This document shows, in pieces, positions 21,151 through 32,386 of a stretch of 64,000 nt of DNA. Both the position numbers and the translations under genes were made by a program. Each line of letters begins with the position of its first letter. Position 1 is the stretch's first letter. The notes beneath the pieces are model-generated. The model had not been told where the DNA came from. It ran no database searches and was given only the letters and a program-made list of their open reading frames with translations. This DNA is from Deroplatys truncata (lineage: Eukaryota > Arthropoda > Insecta > Mantodea > Mantidae), in contig CM060986.1 in assembly GCA_030765065.1 (NCBI GenBank), positions 73,897,573-73,961,572 of the forward strand, written 5' to 3'.

Positions 21151-22244
21151 AAAATATGTTTGCATTTTTGGAAAATGCCATTTATATATATACATACACG
21201 AGTATGTGTGTGTGTACTAAAACGCGTGGGTGATAATGAGCCCCTTTTGTTCGTTATTCAGTATAAAATGTGTTTTATACTTCTTAAAATACCCTAAAAT
21301 ACTATCTAATCTCTGTCCAAATATTTTTCCTTAGAACTACAAAAATTGTTCTAAAAGGCTGGTTAACCGTACTTTTTGTCCTTATTTGGACCTAGAATTG
21401 CCTAAAAGAAGCAATTTTTAAAACTCGCTGTTAAAGTTTAAATGTTACGACGTGCCCACGATAGTTATTGTAAATTTCACTTCCAGACTCTGCGTTGGCA
21501 TGGTAATTTTTATTCTCTTTTATGTTTACTGCATTGCATAATATTTGAGGAGATACGACACCGAAATATGTTTTCCAAAGCGTCTTTAGTTCATTCTTGG
21601 TTGGCAGGTTAAAATATGTTATTTCAAGATAGGAATATCATATTTTGTCGTTTTGGAAATAAAGAAGTAAGAATTGTTTTTTGTTTGGTATAGTAGCGGT
21701 AACTGATCTTTAATGGTATTAAAATATATTAGTAATGGTGAATTAAGGTGAAACAAAGCGAAAATATCCCCCCAAATAAAAGAAAAAGAGGAAAACACGT
21801 TTTTCTAAATCTTGCTTTTAAAATTGATGTGAGGTTTAGCTTTTAAATATACCCTAATTTCCCTCTTTAGGACTGTTGATAGGTATTTGATTATATGGCC
21901 AGTATAAGTGGGCGCTGAAATTGTCAAAATTTAACATCAGCGTCCTTTATAGCCATTTAAAGTGGTTTTATCAAAGAAAATGCAGCCTTATTGTGAAACA
22001 ATTTCAAGTAAATTTTGGCAATAGTGTGTTGCTAATAACGAATAACATATTTTGCTAGTAAGAGGCATACTGAAATGTAAAACTATGTTACCTGTGATTC
22101 AAAAAGTTTGGAATGTAGAGATTCATTTTAATTACTCTATTCCAGGTATAATTAAGGCTTAAGATATTGGAACGCCAAGTTTTTGTTGTGCTAGATTATG
22201 CATTGCACTTAAGAGCTGTAAATGTATACTTAATATGGACGATA
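21151..22244. other. No recognised feature
   Basis: About 1.1 kb, AT-rich, with no supported gene or repeat. Confidence 0.5.
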
Positions 22245-22385
22245 ACAAATTCATTCATATTAAAATGTCATGTTTCAAATACTGACATGACTAAAAAAAT
22301 GTATCTCTTAATTGTTTTATAAAGTATCATTGAGGTTTTCTTCATTCTCACTGAATGTTATATAACTGAGAAACTAGAGGAGATG
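22245..22385 (+). mobile_element. Family H fragment
   Basis: ATTAAAATGTCATGTTTCAA and TTCTTCATTCTCACTGAATG followed by AACTGAGAAAC match the middle of diverged H copies such as 48500-48560. Confidence 0.5.
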
Positions 22386-23173
22386 CTGTAAGAGCATTGT
22401 GAAGATTATTAAAATAATATAGAATTAGAAAAAAATAGAAATGGCATATATATCAAGACATATATATACATAAATCAACGTATATCTTATATTATTTTTA
22501 TATACAAATTACAAATGGCGTCTAAATTAGTACCTAATTTAGTAATTTTGTGACTTATTTTAGGTACTTAAAACTAGCTTTTTTATACCCAGAGTAGGTC
22601 TAATGATAAAACCGTTCTATTAACTAAGATCATAAGTTACTTCTCAAATAAAATCCCCCGATAACACCATGGAATTTAAACGGAGCACAAAATGAAAAGA
22701 TTTCATCTAATTTGTATTTCTTGCTTACCCAAACAACACTGGAATATTTTCAATCACTCTTCACTTACGCTCAGCTTAGTGCCTACTTGCAGTCCTGATG
22801 AACCTGATTTTACAGTTGTTCCTGTCCATATAACTCAATCAATAGCTTTAACTTACAAAAGAGGTGCTAATATTCCTGAAGGGTGCTTGATTACTATACG
22901 AATTATAAAAAAATATCGTTGATCTTAGAGCGCTTCATCAGAGAAATCAAAACTACCCAATGTAGCTTAAAAAGAAAGTTCAGTTTCGGCCAGCAGAAAT
23001 TGCATTAAATTCAAAGGCACACAAAGGAACCAAAATGCGTACATTCACCTCCAGTCTAAAAAATTTCGCGTGTATTGTATTTTAAACCCCAATTGTTTTT
23101 TAGTGTAAAGCTGCAATTTTCTGCTTGTTGACAGAAAACATGTCCACATATGGCTTAGATAATATCCTCCACG
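22386..23173. other. No recognised feature
   Basis: The plus ORF 22692-22922 has a non-random-looking stretch (SPDEPDFTVVPVHITQ), but I cannot place it in a family. Confidence 0.4.
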
Positions 23174-23279
23174 TTGGAAAGGTAGACCCAGGCGACTGAA
23201 AAAATCAATGACATAGCCGAGATTTGAATCACGGATCTCCCGGTCTTCGTCCGGTTGCTCTAACTACTGAGCTACCATG
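23174..23279 (-). mobile_element. tRNA-like SINE, family E (reverse) with motif X
   Basis: The minus strand shows ATGGTAGCTCAGTAGTTAGA (A box), CCGGGAGATCCGTGATTC and a B-box-like TTCAAATCTCGGCTAT. A 39-bp motif X (TTGGAAAGGT...CAATGAC, 23174-23212) lies beyond its 3' end. The acceptor and T stems are too degraded for a working tRNA gene. Confidence 0.72.
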
Positions 23280-23486
23280 GCAACATGCGGGCACGATATT
23301 AAATTTTCCAAGTGATTCGCATTTTTCCCGGTAAACCACGAGGAGATCTCAAAGTGTATTGAGATGACCATCCCAATGGCGACTTACAATGTTGTAGGTA
23401 CTTTAAGTCCCAGGCTTCATAGTTCAACCACTATTACGTCAATTAATGGAAATTGTTCTTCCACACAAGCCGTGTGTTGGACAAGG

Positions 23487-23690
23487 TTGGAAAGGTGGAA
23501 TCAGACGACTGAAAAATTCAATGACAATGAAACATTTAATGTCGTGCTGGCATGTTGCCATGATAGCTCAATGGTTAGAGCAACCGAACGGAGAGCGGGA
23601 GATCCGTGGTTCAAATCCCGGCTATATCATTGATCTCCAGGTGATCAAACCAGGAATCACGAAACGTTAAGCAACCAATTCTCACACTCT
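23487..23690 (+). mobile_element. tRNA-like SINE, family E (forward) with motif X
   Basis: Motif X (23487-23525) is followed by AAACATTTAATGTCGTGCTG, then the tRNA-like head ATGATAGCTCAATGGTTAGA and the B box GTGGTTCAAATCCCGG (to about 23628). Head and upstream flank match the reverse copy at 23213-23310. Here motif X is upstream of the head, whereas in the reverse copy it is downstream. Confidence 0.72.
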
Positions 23691-24342
23691 GAGTGGGAAA
23701 AACATACAGTGTCGATCGGTATTCTTTGAAAGACATATAGCATTGGTATTCACAGGCGTAAACACTGGCGTATTCATTTTGAGGTTTAAAGTGGGCGAAG
23801 TGTGGGTGGCGGAACATTTTTTATGAATGCTGTAGGTACTGTCCCTTAAAATATACGTGTTCATCAACCCTGAACTGGCGTGTTTCATCCTGTTCGCATT
23901 GTGAACCGAAGGTAGCCCTCTGGGGCGTCCGTGGCCTCAAGAGTGATAGGCAGTCTACACCGTGGGATGAAGATTATGAAGTAATGGGGCCCGGGACTTC
24001 ACCTTTACCTTGCACAAATATTGGCGCAACACTTCTTGGCTTCTTGACGTTGCTAGATGGACAAGGAAATGTTGTTGCCTACAGGGAACCCCCTCACAGA
24101 CAACTGCTTTGTAATAACATTAGAAGTGCCAATAAAGTTGAGGTGAAGGATATTCAACGTTAAGCACGTCCTGCTTCCTCATCTCGTATTTTCCCAAACA
24201 TTTTGTAGTTAAGTTAGTATAAAATGACAGACAGGTGCTTCACAAAACTGGGCAAAAACAGGCATTAAGCTCATGTAAGTTGCTAATATTGAGCAAAACC
24301 CGCATCTCCTCTTGCATTATGACGTTAACTGCGGGTATTTTG

Positions 24343-24345
<3 letters not shown>
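23691..24345. other. Mostly unassigned; possible SINE fragment
   Basis: GGGGCGTCCGTGGCCTCAAG and GTGATAGGCAGTC near 23921 resemble a degraded pol III head, but no B box or partner copy supports it. Confidence 0.35.

Positions 24346-24383
<38 letters not shown>
24346..24383. repeat. (CT)n microsatellite
   Basis: An uninterrupted run of CT units. Confidence 0.95.
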
Positions 24384-24387
<4 letters not shown>

Positions 24388-24409
24388 TAATCAACTAACA
24401 AGCATAAAG

Positions 24410-24600
24410 AGTCCACTTCTGTGGTGTGGGGGTAGCGTCGTATTCAAGATATGAGCTCGCATTTGGTGTAGATAACCCTTAGCTCTAAGGACCCCGGGCC
24501 TATAAGTGCATTATTTCGACCACTTCGTTTTTTCATCCTCCGATATGACAGCCGGTCAAAGGACGCCAAAGTTCAACTAAGCAAAACAAAATCAAAAAAA
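24410..24600 (+). mobile_element. SINE family F, internally shortened
   Basis: The head is TCTGTGGTGTGGGGGTAGCG. A shortened body leads to TCTAAGGACCCCGGGCC and a tail with CGATATGACAGCCGG ending in an A-rich run that abuts the family H copy at 24601. Confidence 0.75.
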
Positions 24601-25320
24601 TCTGATGCACTACTTCATATGATTTTCTCTACTCTATATCGTTTATTAGTGAGTATACAAACTATTCTTACAAAAGCTTATTTTTATTTTACTACGTTTT
24701 AATCCAAATGAACCGTTGCAGAAATAGCTACATTACATTTCGTTATAGGTACAAAGAGAACAGCGAGAGTCAAATGTTTAAGAACTAGATACTATACGCT
24801 AGCCTTAAAATTCCATACTGTATGCATGCAATCGCGAGAAACAACTGAATGTTGAAAGGGTTTTAAAGAATGACCAAACATGAACAATTCAAATCATTAA
24901 TAACCGATATCTCAGAAATGGCTTATGCCATAAAAAACTTATTTGAATTAAATTGTGTGTTTTAAAGAGATCTACATTTTTTTTTGCATAGTACTTTTTC
25001 ATCTATCGCTTATCGTTTACCAGTTATACAAGATTATACAACATTCCTTCCGAATGATGAGGATTTCAATTGCTATTCCCAGAAAATTTAAGATAGACAT
25101 TTTATTTGTCATGTAAATATATTTAATATATGGCATTTTAATCAAAATCGTTAGAGCCACTTTTAGAAACTCAAAATTTTCTAAAAATGTTCTATGTAAA
25201 GGGTGGTTGGTGTAGGATATTTTCTGAAAATTTTTGCGTCGCATCCTTGAAAGATACTGAACTTAAATATCAAGTTTGGTGCTTATCCGACTTTTGGTTT
25301 TTAAGTTATGCTGTTCACAG

Positions 25321-25352
<32 letters not shown>

Positions 25353-25396
25353 GCGCGCGCGCACACACACACGCACACACACACACACACACACAC
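25321..25396. repeat. (CT)n(CA)n microsatellite inside family H
   Basis: CT, then CA with a short CG block. Confidence 0.95.
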
Positions 25397-25961
25397 CGAA
25401 CGGGATGGCTCAGGCGGTTTCGTCTGTGGCCCGCATTCGGGAGGTCGTGGGTTCGATTCCCGTGGCCATGGGGTTTTCGGGATTTTCCCGGGTCGCCAGG
25501 CGAATGTTGGGAAGGATTCTCATATCCCCCGTATTCCTGTCCCTCCATTTCATATCCATTCTCATTTCACTTCATCTTTCTCCGTTGGTCTCTTTCAGGG
25601 TTGGAAGTGTCGGCGGTGGTGTTTCGGTGCACTGTGGTAGGGAAAACGATGTGCACTTTGTGACTCTCTCCGTCCCCCGCTTTCGGTTGGCTGCCGGGGG
25701 TATTCGAACCCCTTGAGGGACGTTGGACGCCCTCTGTGTGTGCTGGGGTCCTCGGTCTGCCTGTCCGAGGAGTCTATCTGGAAACCTAGGGACCCTGCCA
25801 CTCCTGCCATTTCTGTGCCGTCGCTCCTGGTTCCGAACGCCCGGTTCTCCTCTCGCCTCATCCTTCCTCCCGGGGACGCCCCCTTGCGCGGCTTAGGTAA
25901 AATGTTCCCCATGTGGATCAGTGCCGAACCCCCTCCACAGACAATCAATCCAATCCAATCC
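25397..25961 (+). mobile_element. SINE family B, long subtype
   Basis: The head is ACGGGATGGCTCAGGCGG with the B box GTGGGTTCGATTCCCG. The body contains GGGTCGCCAGGCGAATGTTG and CCTCCATTTCATATCCATTC; the long GC-rich 3' part includes CTCCCGGGGACGCCC. It ends in short AATCC repeats. It shares its body with 27290-27825 and 56529-57060, which differ from the shorter-bodied copies at 12655, 36907 and 56018. Confidence 0.88.
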
Positions 25962-26106
25962 TCACACACATGGACATGTTTCCAAAAATGCTTTATTTGG
26001 ATTCAGGACACCTTAAAACGTGTATTTCTGGCGAAATCTCGGTATCGAATTTTTGGGTGGAATGCAATACTTTCCCTACTTACTGTATGTAGCAGAGAAA
26101 GTAAAA

Positions 26107-26369
26107 AGGGGGGACAAACATACCTTAAGTTACATAAGGCTTTATGTCAATGTGTCAGTTGCCATGGTCATCATTAAACTTATTGACAATGTCCTCCACG
26201 TCTACAGCTTTGCAAATTAGTCTTCTTCAAACACAGACACTGAAAGATTGTGTTAAGATAAAAGTTACAGCAAGTTAAGGCATGATGTCAGTTTATATTC
26301 CTCAAGAAAGCCTCCAAATTCGCGAGTTTCTTCTATGGTAATATTCCTGGTTTTTTCCCCACGGTGATA
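26107..26369. other. Short unassigned spacer
   Basis: No recognised feature. Confidence 0.4.
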
Positions 26370-26545
26370 AACCCACCTCCAAGGTGTGGGGCTAACGTGA
26401 TTCACTTCTAATCTGTAGGTCTCGATTTCGGTTGGGACGAGTTGCCTGAATTAAGGCTTTTTCCGGGGGTTTCCCTGAACCTAGTAAGTTAAGACAGGTA
26501 TTATGCTCGCCCTCCTCAGCGTCAGTTGGACTCAAAGGCGATGCC
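26370..26545 (+). mobile_element. Possible SINE, family F-related
   Basis: CTCCAAGGTGTGGGGCTAAC, a weak B box (GTCTCGATTTCGGTTGG) and the body TTTTTCCGGGGGTTTCCCTG follow the family F order, but identity is low. Confidence 0.45.
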
Positions 26546-27179
26546 GAAAGTATGTCGTAATATCATCAAGTGTCAGGTTTGGTTTTCAGGCTAACAACTA
26601 AAAGCTTTGCATTCGACTACACACCTCCTAACTGAAGTGAGTGCAGCACGTATATTACAAGCAGTGACATGAGTAGCGTTCAATCATCCCAGTTGTGCAC
26701 CAAAAACGAACCCCATTTTGCGACAAAACCTTAAGGAATACTACCATAATGAAAGCGGGGGAGACCGCCTGTCGCCAAGGAAAATGCATCAGTAATAACG
26801 TTAAACATTCAAACAAAATATATCACAGCAAGTCTAGGGCAAGGTTGTCAAAACTTTTCGTAATGGGGGCCACATTAACTGTCAGAGAATGAATCGTGGG
26901 CGAAGCCACCTAAGTTTTAAGATAGGAACAATACAATCACATGCACGAGGCGTACAGTACACATTAGTTTTCAGTATTTTATTAAATTAAAATCTACACT
27001 TACACATTAATAACCGATGTAATTAAATACTTAACAGATGATTAGTCTTTCATTCGTAGTCATACATGAAGTATTCTTACGTTAATAGCAGTTCATATTC
27101 AAGGAAAAGAATGAAACTCACTCTTCTATGATCTAATGTGTTACGTATCATCAAAACGGACTAAATGGTCATCAGCCAT

Positions 27180-27935
27180 AGCAGGGCTATATTTTTATTT
27201 GACATGTTTCAATTTTGAAAATGTCTTCACAGATGTACGTTGATGCCAACACTGACATTAGTAAGGATGGGATAGGTCGAGGGCTTCTTAGCACCTCGAG
27301 CTACGCAGATATTTTGTATCTAGGCCCTAACGGGGCGCACCCGGGAGGGAGACGTAAGGTGAAAGGAGTCAGAGGGCGACCTGACCGGGAGGCACGGCAG
27401 GCAGAGGGCAGGGTCCCTACCATTTACAGATTTGAACTCCTCGGGTGGTGGCTGGTGCAGCCGGCTCCCCTCCACATCCCTTGGGGGGCCCGGGACTTGG
27501 AGACCCTTTCGGTTCCCGTAGTCCGGGAACCGAAGCTTTACTCAAGAGATCCTTTTCCCTTAGCATCTACACGCCGAGGCTTGCCGCCAATACATGCAAC
27601 CCTGAAAGAAACCAAGTAGATGAAAGGTGAAGTGAAATGAGAATGGAGATGAAATGGAGGGACAGGGCATTCGGGGAATGAAACGATCCTTCCCAGCATT
27701 CGCCTGGCGACCCGGAGAAATCCCCGTAAACATCCATGGGTAAGGAAGGTCGGCCACCGGAATTGAACCCACGACCTCCCGAATGCAGGCCACAGACGTT
27801 ACCGCTTGAGCCATCCCTCTGGGTCTGGCAATTAGTCGTCGTGCAAGATCTTTCAAACGAGGAAATGTGCCATTTGTCAGACAGTTGTAAAAGTCAACTA
27901 AATCAACTTCTTCAGTAGGTCATTTACACAATATA
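27180..27935 (-). pseudogene. hAT transposase C-terminal (hATC-like) relic, split by a SINE
   Basis: The minus strand reads EEVDLVDFYNCLTNGTFPRL and KDLARRLIA (about 27826-27914). After the SINE it continues with STYICEDIF (27214-27246) and then, frameshifted, AMADDHL. The STYICE core with the preceding FPRLKDLARR and following DDHL is the pattern of the hATC dimerisation domain in hAT transposases. Stops and shifts show it is dead. The assignment comes from motif recognition. Confidence 0.72.
27290..27825 (-). mobile_element. SINE family B, long subtype (reverse)
   Basis: The minus-strand head at the right edge reads GAGGGATGGCTCAAGCGGTA with the B box GTGGGTTCAATTCCGG. The body (TCGCCAGGCGAATGCTGGGA) matches the copies at 25397 and 56529. 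The GC-rich 3' part reaches about 27310. The left border is approximate, and the target duplication is not clear. Confidence 0.87.
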
Positions 27936-28112
27936 TCAACAAAAAAAAAGCTGAGCGCTTAATTTTATTTAATCGTTCGAAATTCGTGAATAAATTAATC
28001 TAATACAGGTGCACCGTTTCTTTTTATTTATACTTTTTGAAGATTGTAGGTAGGCCTAACAAAAGCAGCTCGCGGGCCAGGTTCGAACCCCGGTCTGTAT
28101 TCGCAAACGCTG

Positions 28113-28584
28113 CTCTAGGGAGTTACTTTAACTTCGCTTTCGTATCACATTTGTAGTACTTCAAAGTTGCACCGCTTATCCAATATGGAAATGTTTTCAG
28201 TTGTGAATAAATCAGGTCAGCTTTCCCTTTTTCGCGTCCATAAGTGCGAACAGCCAGGTTGCTATTGGCCTTGTCCTTGTATAAATGTCATTGGCAGTGA
28301 AGTCCTCTTCATTCGCAATGAATATGGTTAATCTGAGAACTTAAAGGAGTTTATGCTATATAATGCGTATATAGTTTTGTAAGGCCTGTTTCAAAAACAG
28401 TTTTCTTAATTTTCTGTTCAGATTCTTTAAACAAAAACATGGAACAAATGTATTTTTAATTGGTATTCTAAATTATCTTATTATTCTTATACCTTCTTTT
28501 TCTACTTGTATACAAGTTATATCGGTGTATAAATTAATTTATAACTTCTTTTACATTAATTTTAATAAATTAAATCCCAACCCA
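28113..28584. other. No recognised feature
   Basis: AT-rich spacer. Confidence 0.5.
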
Positions 28585-28905
28585 GTGAAGTAGCACCGCG
28601 GTAACGTGTGCGACTCATATTCGATAGGTCCCGGGTTCAAACTCCCGGGGCTACCCAACCTGACCGAAGGCTTTTTAGGCGGTTTTCCTCTGTCGTAGGC
28701 GAATGCTGGGTTGTATAATTTGATCCGTGAATTTTTTTATCTTACCTTTCATTTAATTTCCTTCCTCTTCATAGCCACAGAGATATTGCATTGATCCATA
28801 TCCTGTATCTGTTATAATCCAAAAGCTTGTTTGCTACTGACCCAAGTCTCTGGGGGTGTAAGTCCTACAAAGGGGAAGGTAATCCGTTAAGGAAGAAGAA
28901 TAAAT
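28585..28905 (+). mobile_element. SINE family A2
   Basis: AGTGAAGTAGCACCGCGGTA (A box) and CCCGGGTTCAAACTCCCGGG (B box) form the head. The body is CGACGGAGGGTT-free and instead carries GACCGAAGGCTTTTTAGGCG, with the tail CTCTGGGGGTGTAAGTCCTA. AATAAAT occurs on both flanks as a weak target duplication. Confidence 0.87.
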
Positions 28906-29644
28906 CTCAGTTCAATTTTTGTAATTATTATGTCATTTATAAAAACTTTTAGAGGCGTTTTATAGGTAATTTTTCAAACATTTTTAGGTAATCAAAATCC
29001 GGGTCCTGTTCATAATTGAAATACCTCAATTCTAGTATCAAAGACGTCAGTGCGATGCCTAGTCCTCGTTAATGCCGCCCCTGCAAACACTGCCGCTACA
29101 GCAGGTTGAATTTTAGTTAGCCATTACAGTTACTGCTTTGTGTGGTCGCATTATTATGCACTGTCTTACATACTTGCTTCTATTAAAGTCATCGTTTATG
29201 GTAGGTTATGTAAGCTCAACGTCCTCACTTCCGTTAACTACTGCGCCACAGGCGTTGCTCAGTTGTCCAAGCGCAGTTCAATGGGGAAACAATGCACCAT
29301 CTTCACGAACGATAGGTTATGTTTAGTTTCCCAATGACTTATTTGTTTACTCCTTAGTTTTACAATGGCCTATTCAACTGCGCGTGTCGGATGTGAGATT
29401 ATGCGAAGTTGTTGTCATACAAACGTGTGAACCATCCAATCACGGCATGTCTTTGTAAGAAACCAGCGCAGCGTTAGGGTTTCTGGAAAGAATGACAACT
29501 TGGTTATTGAAGCAAATACTAAAGTAAGAAGTAAGTAAGCAAGAAAGCAGCAGTTCCTTAAAAGCAAGTGCAACTAAAGTCTAAGAAATTAAAACAAATC
29601 TTGTGCTAAACCTTTCTGTTATTTGTACAGTGCTTGGCGTTCAC
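28906..29644. other. No recognised feature
   Basis: Two overlapping plus-strand ORFs (29138-29337) are short and unrecognised. Confidence 0.45.
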
Positions 29645-29880
29645 ACTGTGGCCCCAGTCGCCGCAGCTGACTCCTGCCGAAACAGTTCTAATATCTCCGC
29701 AACCGTCTCACGTTCTCAAATTTACAGTTACAATTACATGATAATAAGCACATACATCATAAGAGATAATGGAAATGTTGTCCCGCTCTAATGCGCATAT
29801 TTCTGGAATCTTTTCAGGAAATTTTCACTCACAGCAGAGTTCAGTGTCCGAAATTTAATGAATGCCTCGCCTGATGTTTT
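29645..29880 (+). repeat. Unclassified repeat L, copy 1
   Basis: ACATGATAATAAGCACATAC, GATAATGGAAATGTTGTCCC and TCAGGAAATTTTCACTCACA match the reverse strand of 31428-31700 in order. The class is unknown. Confidence 0.6.
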
Positions 29881-30323
29881 CTTTTAGTTATTTCAATGCA
29901 TGGGGTTTGTTGCATACAGTTAAATTAGAGGATTTCGAGGCCATGATTCTTTACTAATTACCCTATCTTGAAAATTTTAATGAATCATCTTTATGCGCGG
30001 TAACAAACTCTTGGAGAAATCCAGACTGACATTCAACGTTGTTCAGCTGTTCAAAAATGCATTTATTGCTTGTTAAAAAAAAATATAGGTCCTATTGTTC
30101 TGCGCATTTACTGCATACAAAATTTCGTGTCATGCAAGGGAATATCGCGTATAAAATGGGGTTTATCTGTACTACAATATCTGTTATTTTGCGACGAAAC
30201 ATAGCCATATAAATTGGAATTATGCTTAATCAGAGAAGAATATTAAACGTGGGCCAGTTACTCTATACTTTCACAAAATCCAATTACGGAAACTTAATCG
30301 ACTCTGATGATCACATTAAAAAC
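29881..30323. other. No recognised feature
   Basis: AT-rich spacer. Confidence 0.5.
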
Positions 30324-31390
30324 AAATCTGATGTGTTACACTCACATGACGTTCTTTACTCTTGTACAAACGCTTATTCTCCATCTACTTCATGTTAATC
30401 GAGATAAACATTTGCAGACTCTATCTTATTGCTAATTTTCTTGTAGGCACAAGGGGAATATGGTAGGCTTTAAGCGATGGTCAAATCTTTTAAGAGCTGG
30501 TTGCTATGTGTAACATTGCATTCTCTTTGCATGTCCAGGACATAAAAAAGAATTCTGATGCGTTACACTCACATGACTTTCTCTACTCTTGTACAAACTA
30601 TTTTTACAAACGCTTATTCTCCATATGCTTCATGTTAATCTTATTGCTAATTTTCTTGTAGGTGCAAGGGGAATATGGTAGACTTTAAGCGACAGTCAAA
30701 TCTTTTAAGAGCTGGTTGCTATGTGCCGCATTCCTTTCTCTTTGCATGTCCAGTACGTAAAAAATGAATAACGAATTTCGATTTGAGAAAAAGTATAAGT
30801 ATTGGAAAATTTAAGGGAATAACAAGCAATATCGCGAAAATGGTTCACTCAAAAAAAACATGTATATTACATAAATTGTGTATTTTAACGCGATCTACAT
30901 TTTTTGTGTAGTAAAAATTTGTCTATCTCTTATGGTATACCAGTTATGCAAAAGTCGTTCACAATGAAGAATACTTTTGGAGACATTCCCAGAAAGTTCA
31001 AGATATACATTTTATTTGTTGAAAGTATCTTAAATATATGATATTTTAATCAAAATCGTTAGAGCTATTTCTGAGAAAATTAAAATTTTCGAAACATGTT
31101 CCATGTAAAGGGTAATCTGGGGTGGGGAGGATTTTCTTGAAAACCTTTGTGTCGCATCTCTGGAAGATACTGAACCTAAATACCAAGTTTAGTGTTTATC
31201 CGACTGTTCGTTTCTGAGTTATGCTGTTTACAGACATACATATAAACAGACACACACACATGTTTCCAAAAATACTTTTTTTTGGATTCAGGAGGCCTCA
31301 AAACATGTATTTCCGGCGAAATCTCGGTATCGAATTTTTGAGTGGAATGCAATACTTCCCCTACTTACTATACGTAGTAGAGAAAGTAAT
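30324..31390 (-). mobile_element. Family H element (reverse), partial plus full unit head to tail
   Basis: A 227-bp unit containing only the 3' end of H (30324-30550) is followed directly by a complete unit (30551-31390). Both start TCTGATG(T/C)GTTACACTCA. The short unit stops at CCAGGACATAAAAAA, the same point as in the arrangement at 49481. The full unit includes TTCCGGCGAAATCTCGGTAT and ends GTAGTAGAGAAAGTAA. Confidence 0.88.
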
Positions 31391-31427
31391 AAGGTGCATG
31401 CAACAAACCTCTATACATTGTAAGAAT

Positions 31428-31700
31428 TAAAAGAAAAATCGGGTGAGAAATTTGCTCAATTTCGGATATTGAACTCTCCAGTATGTACGAAAATTTCCTG
31501 GGAAGATGCCAGAAATGTGTGGATAGAGAAGGAAAACATTTCCAATGTGTCTTATAATAAAGTATGTGCTTATTATCATTGTAATCGTAATTATAACTAT
31601 GAGAAAGTGTGGTGGATGCGGGAGTCCGAGCTGCGGCGGCCGGCGCGAGAGCAGCGTGCGGTGGCTACAATGTGAAGGAAAAGCACCGTATTTGGTTACA
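31428..31700 (-). repeat. Unclassified repeat L, copy 2 (reverse)
   Basis: The minus strand carries GATAATAAGCACATACTTTA, ACATTGGAAATGTTTTCC and CCAGGAAATTTTCGTAC. A GC-rich end (GCTGCGGCGGCCGGCGCGAG on the plus strand, 31630-31649) is specific to this copy. Confidence 0.6.
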
Positions 31701-32380
31701 GTGAGCACTTTATGCTTAAAAGTTATAAAATTTTTTACCGCGTGTCGACGTTTTCTGTAGCTTTTCTCAGTATTGTCAGGACGAAATCCAAAGTTTTTTC
31801 ATCCAAATAGGCAACGTTTGACTCAATACGTTCTTACAATATTTATTTCGGGGACTGCGGGATTGAAGCATGAGTTTTCTTTTTATTTTTTTGTGCAAAA
31901 TAACATTGCTAATACTGGTGTAATGCAAGTTACGTAAGATCACTTTTCTTAAAATATTTTTGTGTTGCATTGTTTTGGTTCGAAATTGTTGATACCTGAG
32001 TAATGTAGAATTAAAATCAACAAGCTTTTTAATTGAACTAAATAAGTACAATTAAAATGTTAAATTCTGTCATACCTCTGCATGTTTTAACTACTTTTTA
32101 AAATAATTATTTTTGTTATTTTACAAACATTTTCTCTAAAGTTTACTCATACTTCGAAAACAATACAAACCAGTCATTCGCAAGTGAAATAATGGTTTCC
32201 TGTATATGAACTATTATTTCATTATAAGAAATTTGTCCACAAGAAACACACTTTTGATTACCTGTTTTGTTCCCTGCGTTTAGCCTATGCACAAGTATAT
32301 TCAAATAAATAATATGATGGTAAAGATGATGAAGATGAAAATCTTGCGAACTTCCGTTGCACATTCTCGTAATACAGCTG
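31701..32380. other. No recognised feature
   Basis: AT-rich, with unremarkable minus-strand ORFs (31776-32051, 32143-32364). Confidence 0.5.
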
Positions 32381-32386
32381 CTTTAC

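Larger units (their letters stand above)
24601..26106 (-). mobile_element. Family H element (reverse) with a SINE inserted in its CA tract
   Basis: It runs from TCTGATGCAC (3' end) to GCAGAGAAAGTAAAA (5' end). The H sequence is 24601-25396 plus 25962-26106. The interruption falls inside the CA/CT microsatellite (25321-25396), which resumes as CACACACATGG after 25962. The three overlapping ORFs of 110-158 residues here read through the microsatellite and SINE and are not genes. Confidence 0.87.
26840..28112 (-). mobile_element. hAT-like DNA transposon with a SINE insertion
   Basis: The left end reads CAAGGTTGTCAAAACTTTTC and then GGGGGCCAC; the right end, inverted, reads CAGCGTTTGCGAATAC. The 8-bp flanks GTCTAGGG (26832-26839) and CTCTAGGG (28113-28120) match at 7 of 8 positions and follow the nTCTAGnn preference of hAT elements. 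The minus strand carries a relic of the hAT C-terminal dimerisation region on both sides of a family B SINE. Most of the transposase is missing. Confidence 0.78.

Noticed and set aside
23560-23628. Possible functional tRNA gene
   Set aside because: The D arm is good, but the acceptor and T stems mispair, and a second diverged copy with a SINE flank exists 300 bp away.
24346-24383. (CT)n tract as a GAGA-factor promoter element
   Set aside because: It is a plain microsatellite with no gene or promoter motif next to it.
25187-25716. Three overlapping ORFs of 110-158 residues
   Set aside because: They run through a CT/CA microsatellite and into a SINE; all three frames stay open because of the simple repeat.
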